A DNA stretch of 64,000 nt, from contig CAYUAP010000007.1 in the NCBI GenBank assembly GCA_964442735.1, forward strand, positions 9,981-73,980, in the 5' to 3' direction. The stretch's first letter is position 1, and every line of letters begins with the position of its first letter. The translations under genes were made by a program, and so were the position numbers. Under the pieces are notes generated by a model. That model saw only the letters and a program-made list of their open reading frames with translations. It had not been told where the DNA came from and did no database searches. The DNA comes from JAUNBG01 sp964442735 (GTDB lineage Bacteria; Planctomycetota; Planctomycetia; Pirellulales; Thermoguttaceae). Shown in pieces: positions 8,729 through 17,046 of the stretch.

Positions 8729-10213
8729 ATGCAAGAATCTAATGATTTTATTTCCGATTTTGGAGTAACGTTTGATGATGTCCTTCTTCAACCGCAGTAC
8801 AGTAATGTCGTACCCGGGGAAGTAAATGTCCAGACTCGTTTAACGAACAATATTCAATTGAATATTCCGATTGTGAGTTCGCCAATGGATACGGTCACCG
8901 AACGTAAAATGGCTGTTGCGATAGCTCGTGAAGGAGGAATAGGATTCATTCACAAGAACCTCTCCATCGAAAAGCAGGCGGAGGAAGTAGCCCAGGTCAA
9001 ACGAACAGCGAACGGTATTATTCGTAATCCTGCCACAGTACATCCGGATGTCATAGCAGAGAAAGCCCGTACTATAATGGAGCAACAAAATGTATCCGGA
9101 GTCCCCATTGTCGATAATGACAATAAATTAGTCGGAATTATAACGAAACGGGATCTTCGCTTTTTAGAGAACTGGGACCTTCCGGTGAAAGAGGTCATGA
9201 CGTCAAAAGACCTTGTAACATCTGTAGGGCTTGTAACGCTTGAGCAAGCTGAAAAAATTTTAATGAAAAAAAAGGTGGAGAAACTTCTCCTTGTGGACGA
9301 TAATAATAGATTAATGGGACTGATCACCATAAAGGACATTGATATGATGCGCCGTTACCCCCTTTCCTGTAAAGATAAAGAAGGGCGGTTACGAGTAGGT
9401 GCGGCGGTTGGAATCTTTGATTACGAACGCGTCGAAACCTTAATAGCGAAGGGAGTTGATGTTTTGATTGTTGATAGTGCCCATGGTCATTCGGCAAACA
9501 TATTAGAGACCATCCGAACGATCAAAAAGCGCTGGGAAATAGATGTCATAGCGGGAAACGTAGCCACGGCGGAAGGTTGTAAAGCCTTAATAGAGGCGGG
9601 CGCGGACGCTGTTAAAGTGGGAATAGGTCCGGGTTCCATATGTACGACACGTATAATTAGTGGAGTCGGAGTTCCGCAGATAACGGCGATTCATCGCGCG
9701 GCCAGAGAGGCGTCCGAATCGGGTATTCCTGTTATTGCCGATGGCGGAATTCGTTTTTCGGGAGATATCGTTAAGTCGATAGCAGCAGGAGCCCATGTTG
9801 TAATGCTGGGAGGACTACTCGCCGGTTTGGAAGAAAGTCCGGGCGAGCCCTTCCTTTATCAGGGTCGATATTTCAAGACCTATCGTGGAATGGGATCGTT
9901 AGGAGCAATGGTACGCGGATCGAGTGACCGATATGGTCAGAAGAATCGTCCGGCAGGTAAATTGGTTCCGGAAGGAGTGGAAGGTCGAGTTCCCTTCAGG
10001 GGGAAATTGGGCCCGTACATCTATCAGATGGTCGGTGGTTTACGTGCAGGAATGGGCTATTGCGGAGCAGAAACAATCGAAGAATTGCATAAAAAAGCCA
10101 AATTTATTCGGATAACCCCAGCGGCCGTTCGCGAAAATCATCCGCACGATATCGCGATAACGCAGGAGGCTCCCAACTACAGTCAGGGAGACGAATCCGA
10201 TTATAGTCGATAA
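8729..10213 (+). CDS. guaB: Inosine-5'-monophosphate dehydrogenase
   Basis: Catalyses NAD-dependent oxidation of IMP to XMP, the committed step of GMP synthesis in the cytosol. The 494-residue length is normal. Order: N-terminal barrel segment with FDDVLLQPQYS, two CBS domains at about residues 95-215 (the regulatory Bateman module), then the second barrel half. The catalytic loop GIGPGSICTTRI places the nucleophile at Cys305. The substrate loop ADGGIRFSGDI and the flap RGMGSLGAM followed by SSDRY are intact. AGGAACG lies before ATG 8729. It is followed 71 bp later by an unrelated secreted protein, so an operon is not evident. Confidence 0.97.
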   Translation: MQESNDFISDFGVTFDDVLLQPQYSNVVPGEVNVQTRLTNNIQLNIPIVSSPMDTVTERKMAVAIAREGGIGFIHKNLSIEKQAEEVAQVKRTANGIIRNPATVHPDVIAEKARTIMEQQNVSGVPIVDNDNKLVGIITKRDLRFLENWDLPVKEVMTSKDLVTSVGLVTLEQAEKILMKKKVEKLLLVDDNNRLMGLITIKDIDMMRRYPLSCKDKEGRLRVGAAVGIFDYERVETLIAKGVDVLIVDSAHGHSANILETIRTIKKRWEIDVIAGNVATAEGCKALIEAGADAVKVGIGPGSICTTRIISGVGVPQITAIHRAAREASESGIPVIADGGIRFSGDIVKSIAAGAHVVMLGGLLAGLEESPGEPFLYQGRYFKTYRGMGSLGAMVRGSSDRYGQKNRPAGKLVPEGVEGRVPFRGKLGPYIYQMVGGLRAGMGYCGAETIEELHKKAKFIRITPAAVRENHPHDIAITQEAPNYSQGDESDYSR

Positions 10214-10239
10214 AACGATTAATAATAAATCAATAGAAG

Positions 10240-10257
10240 CCTGCCATGGAAGGCAGG
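10240..10257 (+). other. Small hairpin between guaB and the next gene
   Basis: CCTGCC and GGCAGG pair around ATGGAA, forming a six-base stem 27 bases after the guaB stop. It is followed by A-rich rather than T-rich sequence on the plus strand, so it is a poor intrinsic terminator. It might be a processing or stabilising hairpin. Confidence 0.35.
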
Positions 10258-10284
10258 AAAAATACAAGTAAGGAGACTTGAATT

Positions 10285-11547
10285 ATGAAAAAGCGGTTCG
10301 CCTTTTTTTCGAAAAGAACATTTGATGGCAGGAGTATTCTTTCTTGGACCGGAGCCAGTTTGCTCCTGGCGGCATTATGTGTGCCAGCGACCGTTTCCGC
10401 TCAAGATCAGGATCTTCCTATAGGAAATGGTAATACAACCATTTCTCTTTCAATGCCGGAACAGGGAGTTGGATTGTGGAAAAAACCGGAAATGAAAGGG
10501 ACAAATACGACGACTTCACTTCGTTTCACTGATGTTGCAGCGGAAACGACAGCACCATCGTCGAATAATCCGGTTCGTTTAGTTAGCGGGAGCGATACCA
10601 CCTTCCCGAAGACGACACAAAATCCGCTCTTTAAAACGCCTAATTCATCGTCATCGAGTACAGAAACAACTCCGCTTCCAAATACATTGGCTCCCATATC
10701 GACAATGCCAAAGACAACAGCCCCCAAGTCGAGCGTTAATACACAGACAACAGCCCCCAAGCCGAGCGTTAATACACAGGTGCCAACGCCTTCTTCGACT
10801 CCGACCCTTCCGTCTTTGCCGAAAAATACGGTTCCAATGTTACCGGATACCAATGCCCGAGTTGGTTCAGAAGTCAAACCTTTATCTTCTGTTACGCAAC
10901 CGTCGAAAGAACAATCCGTACCATTGCAGTCCAAAACAGCCCCTGTAACTACACCGAATAGTCGGTTGGGATCGGCCTCCCCAATAGGAGATTCTCCATT
11001 ATCGGCCGATAAAAACAAAATAGTGCCCATTGATATTAACAAGACCAAAAAACCCATGCCATCCAATTCGACACAATCGGTATTTACACGTGGTTCCTAT
11101 AGTGACGATTGTCCGGATCCGAAGAGTCTTCCCGGTATTAAAGACCTCTCCTATAAAGTAACACCCAAACCCGGTATTTTCCCGGAAAGTTGTCCTTTAC
11201 CGGATGAAAATTATAACCGGACTCCCCCGACCCCCATTGCGTTTACATGGAAAGCCTCGAACCTGTGCTATAAACCCCTCTATTTTGAGGATGTTCAGTT
11301 GGAACGATATGGTCATACCATTTCACCATGGCTCCAGCCCGCAATTTCACGTGTTCGTTTTTGGTTGACGATCCCTGTTCTCCCCTACCTGATGGGTGTC
11401 AATCCACCAAACGAATGTATTTATGACCTCGGGTATTATCGTCCCGGTAACTGTGCCCCCTATATGATGAATCCTGTTCCCATCTCCTTGAGAGCCGGTT
11501 TGATTGAGGCTGGTGTTATCGTTGGTGGTGTCTATCTGATTCCATAA
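10285..11547 (+). CDS. Secreted Ser/Thr/Pro-rich protein of unknown function
   Basis: Predicted exported protein of 420 residues. The N-terminus has Lys/Arg residues, then LSWTGASLLLAALCVPATVSAQ, a signal peptide with an AxA-like cleavage site near residue 39. Residues about 50-270 are low-complexity Thr/Ser/Pro/Asn and include a perfect-frame 11-residue tandem (TTAPKSSVNTQ then TTAPKPSVNTQ, DNA 10714-10779). The C-terminal 130 residues look folded: FTWKASNLCYKPLYFEDVQL, ERYGH, four scattered Cys, and a glycine-rich hydrophobic end GLIEAGVIVGGVYLIP. I recognise no catalytic motif. It may be an envelope protein whose linker spans the periplasm. AAGGAG supports the start. Confidence 0.75.
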   Translation: MKKRFAFFSKRTFDGRSILSWTGASLLLAALCVPATVSAQDQDLPIGNGNTTISLSMPEQGVGLWKKPEMKGTNTTTSLRFTDVAAETTAPSSNNPVRLVSGSDTTFPKTTQNPLFKTPNSSSSSTETTPLPNTLAPISTMPKTTAPKSSVNTQTTAPKPSVNTQVPTPSSTPTLPSLPKNTVPMLPDTNARVGSEVKPLSSVTQPSKEQSVPLQSKTAPVTTPNSRLGSASPIGDSPLSADKNKIVPIDINKTKKPMPSNSTQSVFTRGSYSDDCPDPKSLPGIKDLSYKVTPKPGIFPESCPLPDENYNRTPPTPIAFTWKASNLCYKPLYFEDVQLERYGHTISPWLQPAISRVRFWLTIPVLPYLMGVNPPNECIYDLGYYRPGNCAPYMMNPVPISLRAGLIEAGVIVGGVYLIP

Positions 11548-11666
11548 TACACTTTAGAATGTTATAAATTCAGCGTTTCCCGGGAGCGCGGACGTCTCGT
11601 CCGCATCCTCCAAAACAGGCGTCTCGCCTGTTTTGAAAAAAGGCATTGTGAACAGCCTTGAGTATA
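11548..11666 (-). repeat. Family A element, copy 4
   Basis: A 119-bp copy starting immediately after the TAA of the preceding gene, so it may act as that gene's transcript end. It carries GCGGACGTCTCGTCCGC and AACAGGCGTCTCGCCTGTT hairpins. The right part is altered to AAAGGCATTGTGAACAGCC before the terminal CTTGAGTATA. Confidence 0.87.
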
Positions 11667-12021
11667 ACAAACCACCCTCCTGTTTACAGAAGGGTATGAT
11701 AAAATCTGCTATTTCAACAGACTGAACGGAAATGTGGAGTCTCGTACGTATCTCCATCAAACAAACATCTTTACAAAACAGGGGTCTCGCCTGTTTTGAA
11801 ACAGGCATTGTGAACAGCCTTGAGTATAACAAACCTCCCTCCTGTTTATAGAAGGGGCTTGATCGTCTAATTCCGCACTAAATCTAAATCCTTGAGTATA
11901 ACAAACCTCCCTCCTGTTTACAGAAGGGTATGATAAAATCTGCTATTTTAACAGACTGAACGGAAATGTGGAGTCTCGTACGTATCTCCATCAAACAAAC
12001 ATCTTTACAAAACAGGCGTCT
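11656..12021 (+). repeat. Direct duplication of a 132-bp segment containing family A remnants
   Basis: The segment 11656-11787 recurs at 11890-12021 with very few differences (offset 234 bp). It begins with a family A terminus CTTGAGTATAAC, contains the block CTGCTATTT-AACAGACTGAACGG and CTCGTACGTATCTCCATC, and ends in half of a family A hairpin (AAAACAGG-GTCT). This looks like serial duplication of a decayed family A copy with flanking DNA. Confidence 0.8.
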
Positions 12022-12081
12022 CTATCAAAATTAAACAGGCCCTCTTTTAAACATGTGTCTCTGTCAAGCATTATCAGTTTG

Positions 12082-12705
12082 GTAACCGTTCACGGATATA
12101 AAGTGAAACCGGATAACACTGATTTTCATGGTTTGTTTTTTGATAAACAAACTTTTTTATGATAATATTATTTATGATAATATTATTTATGATAATAGAT
12201 AAAAATGTTTCATTTGTTATTGTAAAATTTTGTTATGGTAAAATATTGTTTTTACGACAGACTATCTGTGTTTATCCGTGGTATCCGTGGTTCCAAAATC
12301 GTTCGTGAATGGTTGCCCGGATAACACTGATTTTCACGGATAGTTTTTTGGCAAACAAACTTTTTTATGGTAATATTATTTATGATAATAGATAAAAATG
12401 TTTCGTTTGTTATGGTAAAATTTTGTTATGGTAAAATATTGTTTTTTACGACAGACTATCTGTGTTTATCCGTGGTATCCGTGGTTCCAAAATCGTTCGT
12501 GAATGGTTGCCCGGATAACACTGATTTTCACGGATAGTTTTTTGGCAAACAAACTTTTTTATGGTAATATTATTTATGATAATAGATAAAAATGTTTCGT
12601 TTGTTATGGTAAAATTTTGTTATTGTAAAATATTGTTTTTTACGACAGACCATCTGTGTTTATCCGTGGTATCCGTGGTTCCAAAATCGTTCGTGAATGG
12701 TCACC
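12082..12705 (+). repeat. Family B elements in tandem (three units)
   Basis: One full-length unit opens with GTAACCGTTCACGG at 12082. Two further units follow with a 194-bp period, each starting CCCGGATAACACTG (about 12316 and 12510). All three end in CGTTCGTGAATGGT. The later units lack the outer left end and are almost identical to each other, which indicates recent tandem amplification inside the element. Confidence 0.87.
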
Positions 12706-12834
12706 CGGTTTGATTCACTCAAACACACAAACGTTTTATCATATTTTATAATAATAACTTGTCTATTTTAACTACCAGCCTGTGAACGATATACAAAAAA
12801 CCTGTGATTTTACACCTCTGTACCATTTTTCAAC

Positions 12835-12863
12835 TTGACAAAACTAAATTTTTCGTGTATCCT
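12835..12863 (+). promoter_or_regulatory. Predicted sigma-70-type promoter for the DUF1559 gene
   Basis: TTGACA at 12835-12840 is followed, after a 17-base spacer, by TATCCT at 12858-12863. Transcription would start near 12870 and give a leader of about 330 bases before ATG 13199. Confidence 0.6.
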
Positions 12864-12869
12864 ATTTGT

Positions 12870-13030
12870 ATTCTGTATTGGGAGGTTTTTTGTGTGTTTT
12901 TCCGTTTTCGCCCGTAGCGAGCACGCCAAGGAAAAAACATTTCAATCCTTCCTGTTTTTATAACAGGATCTATATTGCAAATTATTAACACTATTATAGT
13001 GTTAATAATTTGCAGAAAACATGAATTGAG
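12870..13030 (+). ncRNA. Candidate structured 5' leader
   Basis: The predicted leader contains three pairing regions. GTTTTTCC near 12892 can pair with GGAAAAAAC near 12930, enclosing a small GC-rich CGCCCGTAGCG hairpin. CCTGTT/AACAGG forms a stem at 12951-12967. A perfect 17-base inverted repeat, GCAAATTATTAACACTA with a 3-base loop, spans 12977-13013. I do not recognise a known riboswitch class. The structure is seen; any regulatory role is inference. Confidence 0.4.
12977..13013 (+). repeat. Perfect 17-bp inverted repeat with 3-base loop
   Basis: Arms 12977-12993 and 12997-13013 are exactly complementary around TTA. No T-run follows, so it is not a standard terminator. It could be an operator for a dimeric regulator or an RNA hairpin in the leader. 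Confidence 0.8.
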
Positions 13031-13198
13031 TATAGTGTGTTGGTTTGGGTTGAGAATGTATTCTCTAAAATATTATAATGATACATTTATAAGCCAATAC
13101 AGTGTTTGAGTTTGCCAAAAGAAAATGTCACAATAATATCTTTGTTGGTTATTATTGTATTGAGTGCTTTATACTTATTACAACGAAAGGGAGTAGTT

Positions 13199-14290
13199 AT
13201 GAACAAGTATAGTGTTTTATTGAAAGGGTATGGCAATAAACGAAGATTCGTTGCTTTTACACTTGTCGAACTTTTGGTTGTTATTGCTATTATAGGAATT
13301 TTAATTGCATTGCTTTTACCGGCAGTACAGGCGGCGCGCGAGGCGGCACGTCGTATGGAATGTACGAACAAGTTGAAACAGCTTGCTCTTGCCGTACAGA
13401 ATTATCATGATGTCAATCATAAATTACCGAATAACAGGGGTGTAACATTTCAAACCCTTGCCGACGGAACTTTCAAACGATTTGACGTTCATTCCGTGTA
13501 TCTTCCCATGTGTCCTTATTTAGAGCTTCAATCGATTTACGACGAGGGAACTAAAGGAACATGGGCGGGCTATGATACCATGCTTGGCGAAACACGTGAA
13601 CCTTGGAAAAGAGTTATTCCGGCATTTTTATGCCCTAGTGAACCACGAACGGACAAAGAAGGTGGACATTCATTTTCGATTAGTGCCGGTGATTTTCCAG
13701 AAAAATTCAATACAGGCACAGCAAATACGCGAACTCCATTTCCGCATGCGGACCGCTGGAATAATTATGCCGCATTGACCGATGGTACATCCTCGACCAT
13801 TCTGTTTTCCGAACGTGCGATTCGAAAAGACAAGAATGTTGTCAAAGGGGCCATGCTTCAGGCGGGAAGTACAGGAGTCTCGGATACGCAAACGGAATGT
13901 CAGCCTTATTATTGCAGTTTAACTCGAAATACAAGTGATTCGACGATGTATGATACGTCCAAGGGAACGTTAAGTACATGGGCTCCTGGCGATCGTTGGG
14001 GCGATTCCAGAGCGTATTGCACCTGTTTTTCTGAAATACTGCCTCCTAATTCACCTCAATGTGTATCCGCAAACTGGATGTCTATTTCTACGGCGTCAAG
14101 CTATCATAGTGGTGGAGTAAACTGTGCTCGTGCCGATGGTTCTGTCTCTTTTGTACCGGAGACGGTCAATTCGGTATTATCCGGGAGAACCTTTGACGAA
14201 AACTTGAAACCCATACAGTCTGGAAAATCGCCTTATGGTATCTGGGGGGCACTGGGGTCGATTAACGGTAATGAAACCGTTTCTTTATAA
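13199..14290 (+). CDS. DUF1559 prepilin-like protein
   Basis: Type IV pilin-like / pseudopilin protein of the DUF1559 family, which is greatly expanded in planctomycetes; individual functions are mostly unknown. ATG 13199 follows AAAGGGAG and is preferred to the in-frame TTG at 13106. The leader ends in FVAFTLVELLVVIAIIGILI, the classic prepilin peptidase and N-methylation region. It is followed by LLPAVQAAREAARRMECTNK and LKQLALAVQNYHD, the family signature. The C-terminus has the family's SYHSGGVNCARADGSVSFV block (H-x-GG-x-N-x-x-x-A-DGSV). At 363 residues the length is normal. The lipoprotein gene downstream is the usual partner. Confidence 0.94.
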   Translation: MNKYSVLLKGYGNKRRFVAFTLVELLVVIAIIGILIALLLPAVQAAREAARRMECTNKLKQLALAVQNYHDVNHKLPNNRGVTFQTLADGTFKRFDVHSVYLPMCPYLELQSIYDEGTKGTWAGYDTMLGETREPWKRVIPAFLCPSEPRTDKEGGHSFSISAGDFPEKFNTGTANTRTPFPHADRWNNYAALTDGTSSTILFSERAIRKDKNVVKGAMLQAGSTGVSDTQTECQPYYCSLTRNTSDSTMYDTSKGTLSTWAPGDRWGDSRAYCTCFSEILPPNSPQCVSANWMSISTASSYHSGGVNCARADGSVSFVPETVNSVLSGRTFDENLKPIQSGKSPYGIWGALGSINGNETVSL

Positions 14291-14370
14291 AGTGCTGTTT
14301 AATGTTTGTTTAATGCTGTCTGGAGATTTTACATTTTTGTCCATATTATCCAAGGAAATTTGAGGTTATT

Positions 14371-14889
14371 ATGTCTTTACGAATGATACGTTGGTTAATG
14401 ATGTGCTCTATTCTGGGTCTGTTATTCATTAACGGTTGCAATAAACAGCCGGAGGGATTTCCCAAACTCTATCCCTGTAAAATCACGGTGACCAAAGGAG
14501 CGGACCCCATTCCAAATGCTTCTGTCATGTTGTTTCCAGCCGGGGACTCAAAACTGGATGGAAATGTGGCTCTCCATGCAACAACAAATGAAAGTGGAGT
14601 GGCTGATATCCGAACTCAACTTAATACCTATAATGCTGTTGGAGTTCCGGAAGGCAAGTATTCTGTGGTTATTAAAAGCCCTTCCGGAATCGTTCATACG
14701 AAGTCGGATGAAGAACTCGGAGCAATGCAGGAAGCGGAAAAAACGGCCTATCTAAAAGAGATTGAGAAGAAGAAAAAATCTCAAAAAGACCTTGTTCCGC
14801 CTCTTTTTAGTAATCAGAATTCAACCCCGGTCGTTATAAACGTTTCAACGAGTGGAGTACAACAAACCATCGACGTTGACAAAAAATAA
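14371..14889 (+). CDS. Transthyretin-like small lipoprotein
   Basis: Small exported lipoprotein of 172 residues. The N-terminus ends in a lipobox with Cys23 (LLFINGC). The remainder resembles a carboxypeptidase-regulatory/transthyretin-like beta sandwich: KITVTKGADPIPNASVMLFP, then ATTNESGVADIRTQ and VPEGKYSVVIKSP. A Lys/Glu-rich stretch at about 115-140 precedes a short beta-rich tail. Genes of this type frequently follow DUF1559 genes in planctomycetes, and here it starts 80 bp after one, so co-transcription is likely. The actual function is unknown. GAGG lies upstream of the ATG. Confidence 0.85.
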   Translation: MSLRMIRWLMMCSILGLLFINGCNKQPEGFPKLYPCKITVTKGADPIPNASVMLFPAGDSKLDGNVALHATTNESGVADIRTQLNTYNAVGVPEGKYSVVIKSPSGIVHTKSDEELGAMQEAEKTAYLKEIEKKKKSQKDLVPPLFSNQNSTPVVINVSTSGVQQTIDVDKK

Positions 14890-14906
14890 AAATTGTCATC
14901 TGAATC

Positions 14907-15025
14907 TATACTCAAGGTCGTTATCAATTCGGCCTTTCCCGGGTGCGTGGACGTCTCGTCCGTATCCTCAAAACAGGTGTCCCGCCTGTTTTGGAAAACG
15001 AAACTTTATTACGGCCCAGAGTATA
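14907..15025 (-). repeat. Family A element, copy 5 (mixed ends)
   Basis: A degraded copy that starts with TATACTCAAGGTCGTTAT but carries the central hairpins in the opposite orientation (GTGGACGTCTCGTCCGT then AACAGGTGTCCCGCCTGTT). Its right end is ACGGCCCAGAGTATA. The mix suggests inversion of the core between the terminal repeats, or recombination of two copies. Confidence 0.75.
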
Positions 15026-15578
15026 TCATATGATCTATCATTCTGATCTATCATAACGTTACCCTGCTCCTCTTTCCTAAAGAAATAATCAGGATTTTTC
15101 CTGATGTTTAGAGACAAGTCGTTAAAAAAGAGGTCTGTTATCGTCTCAAAACATGACCAAAAGAGGTCTGTCTTGTGGCGATACGGACGAGATGTCCACT
15201 GCTCCGGCCTGTCTGTCAAAATAAAAAATTTTTATCGTCTCTTCACTGTAAACAGCAGGAAAAATTTTTATCTCTATTATCCGATACGTTTTATTTTGGA
15301 TATTCGATTTATCCATACTTTTAGTATTGTATAAAATAGGGAATTTAAAATTTTCAGTAAAATTTTCTGGAAAAGTCCGATAATTGATGTTATACTATTA
15401 AGAAGTATGAAGTAATTTCTGTTAGAGGGCATTCTATAAACCCGAATTTCCCAAAAATATGATTTGTTTAAGTATCGTATTTACAGGAGATACGACTGGC
15501 AGTCTGTATTTTCCAGAGGTTTTCGGAATGACCTTTATCTATAGACTGGTATTGGTTTGTAAAGAGAAGCAGGGGAGT
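15026..15578 (+). other. Intergenic DNA without a recognised gene
   Basis: About 550 bp of AT-rich DNA between two family A copies. Short possible frames exist but have no ribosome site, no recognisable domain and a composition like the surrounding spacers. Nothing convincing was seen. Confidence 0.5.
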
Positions 15579-15719
15579 TATACTGTACGACGTTATAAAT
15601 TCAGCATTTCCTGGGAGCGTGGACGCCATGCCTGACGGCAGGCAGGTCTCGTCCGCATACTTTAAAACAGGCGTCTCGCCTGTTTTGAAAAATAGACTTT
15701 TATAACGACCTTGAGTATA
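15579..15719 (-). repeat. Family A element, copy 6, with nested palindrome
   Basis: A 141-bp copy. The GCGGACGTCTCGTCC-type hairpin is interrupted by an extra palindrome TGCCTGACGGCAGGCA at 15629-15644, inserted between GGACG and GTCTCGTCC. The other hairpin AACAGGCGTCTCGCCTGTT is intact, and termini TATACTGTACGACG / CGACCTTGAGTATA are present. Confidence 0.88.
15629..15644. repeat. Nested 16-bp palindrome inside family A
   Basis: Arms TGCCTG and CAGGCA surround a four-base centre. The same palindrome occurs at 47557-47572 and 47846-47861, always at the same point inside a family A hairpin, so the composite has been copied as a unit. Confidence 0.8.
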
Positions 15720-15777
15720 TCATTTACAATAACCCAAAATATAAAAGTTATAAACTGGCAGAGAGAGGTCGCATGAA

Positions 15778-16665
15778 ATGTTGTACTGGCGAATTATTCT
15801 TGGAATTCCGTTAGTTGGGTTACTGATTTTGTTATGCTGGCTGGATGCGAACGCTCGTATTCCAGGACTCTATCTTTTACCCTGTTTTTTAGTCTGTGTC
15901 TATTTTATCTGTGACGAATTAATGGACCTGCTAAACGCGGGAGGGGTTTATCCTCGTCGATGGACGGTTTATTTAGGGGTCTTCTCCATGATGATCTTTT
16001 GCTGGCTCGCCTGTTACCGCTCTTTTTCACAAGTTGTGGAGCATGGATGGAGTACGGCGTCCAACGCCTGTTTGTTGACACTGTTATCTATGGCAAGTGG
16101 TATTATTATCGCGTTTTGGGGGGAAATGCTTCGCTTTAAATCGCCGGGGGGCAATACAATCAATCTGGCTGGCGCTATTTTTATTATCGCCTATATTGGA
16201 GTACTCGGCTGTTTTATGATTATGTTACGAATCGCATATGGAATCGGTGCGGTTTTATCCTTGGTTGTTGTCACGAAAATGTGTGATATTGGAGCTTTTA
16301 CTGTAGGAAAAATCATAGGATATCGTAAACTCGTTCCCGGCTTGAGTCCTGGTAAAACGGTTGAAGGAATGGTAGGTGGTTTTTTATTCGCTATTTTGGG
16401 TGCCTGGATCACTCTGGATTTAATTTTTCCTTTCTGCTTGAAGCGAACCTCGGATGTTTCGCCCTTTGGACTGGTTATTTTTGGACTGGCTGTCGGAATA
16501 ACCGGATCTTTTGGCGATCTGGCCGAGTCATTAATAAAGAGAGATGTCGGACGAAAGGATTCCGGACGTCGCTTTCCCGGCTTTGGCGGTTTCCTGGATA
16601 TTTTTGATTCTTTATTGCTTGCCGCTCCTGTTGCCTTCGGCTTGTGGGCGTTTAATTTGGTATAA
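15778..16665 (+). CDS. cdsA: Phosphatidate cytidylyltransferase (CDP-diglyceride synthase)
   Basis: Inner-membrane enzyme that makes CDP-diacylglycerol from phosphatidate and CTP, the precursor of phospholipids. The 295-residue protein has about eight hydrophobic helices. Near the C-terminus (about residues 251-280) is the family signature SLIKRDVGRKDSGRRFPGFG followed by GFLDIFDSLL. The KR-x4-KD core is conserved, while the usual HGG and DRxD elements read FGG and DIFD. PGLSPGKTVEGMVGG upstream is the typical SPKKTxEG block. GAGAGAGG precedes ATG 15778. A family A element lies 58 bp upstream. Confidence 0.92.
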   Translation: MLYWRIILGIPLVGLLILLCWLDANARIPGLYLLPCFLVCVYFICDELMDLLNAGGVYPRRWTVYLGVFSMMIFCWLACYRSFSQVVEHGWSTASNACLLTLLSMASGIIIAFWGEMLRFKSPGGNTINLAGAIFIIAYIGVLGCFMIMLRIAYGIGAVLSLVVVTKMCDIGAFTVGKIIGYRKLVPGLSPGKTVEGMVGGFLFAILGAWITLDLIFPFCLKRTSDVSPFGLVIFGLAVGITGSFGDLAESLIKRDVGRKDSGRRFPGFGGFLDIFDSLLLAAPVAFGLWAFNLV

Positions 16666-16955
16666 CTCCACTCTTTTACTTTTTTTACCTCTATATTTGA
16701 GAAAAAACACTGAAATTTTTCTATATTTATTGCCATTGAATATTTCTTTTGTTCGATAATACACGAAAAGTAACTCTTTCCCTTGGATGTTTTTCTTAAA
16801 ATATCCAAGCGTATGGGTTTGACCTGTATCTCCATTAGTTATCTTGATGAATCTATCTTCATAAAAAATGGAAGTTAAGAGTCTATTTTAAACTGGATAA
16901 AATGCGATGTTTTGATAAATGAGAGAAACTTCGGATTTTTGTGGCGGTATGGTAA

Positions 16956-16984
16956 TTGACAAAAACACAATAAATTAGGATAAT
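16956..16984 (+). promoter_or_regulatory. Predicted promoter for the acyl-AMP ligase fusion gene
   Basis: TTGACA at 16956-16961, a 17-base spacer, then GATAAT at 16979-16984. The expected transcription start (about 16991) falls after ATG 16990, which argues that translation begins at ATG 17047 instead. The rest of the 16666-16955 gap shows nothing recognisable. Confidence 0.6.
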
Positions 16985-17046
16985 GTTCAATGGGTGTAGA
17001 GTTGGTTTTGGAAGAAACCTTGGATGTTAAGAATACCGGAGAGGTC

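Noticed and set aside
10407..11066. 219-residue antisense frame opposite the Ser/Thr/Pro-rich protein
   Set aside because: Low-complexity Val/Gly/Leu mirror of Thr/Pro-rich codons; the plus-strand gene has a signal peptide and ribosome site.
11554..11832. Minus-strand frame with a repeated SRLFTMP motif
   Set aside because: It is a translation of family A termini and hairpins; equivalent frames occur in other copies. Not coding.
13106..13198. TTG start extending the DUF1559 protein by 31 residues
   Set aside because: ATG 13199 has AAAGGGAG and gives a normal prepilin leader; the extension would put a second hydrophobic stretch before it.
16191..16835. 214-residue antisense frame over cdsA
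   Set aside because: Mirrors the conserved CdsA signature; no start signal and no recognisable fold.
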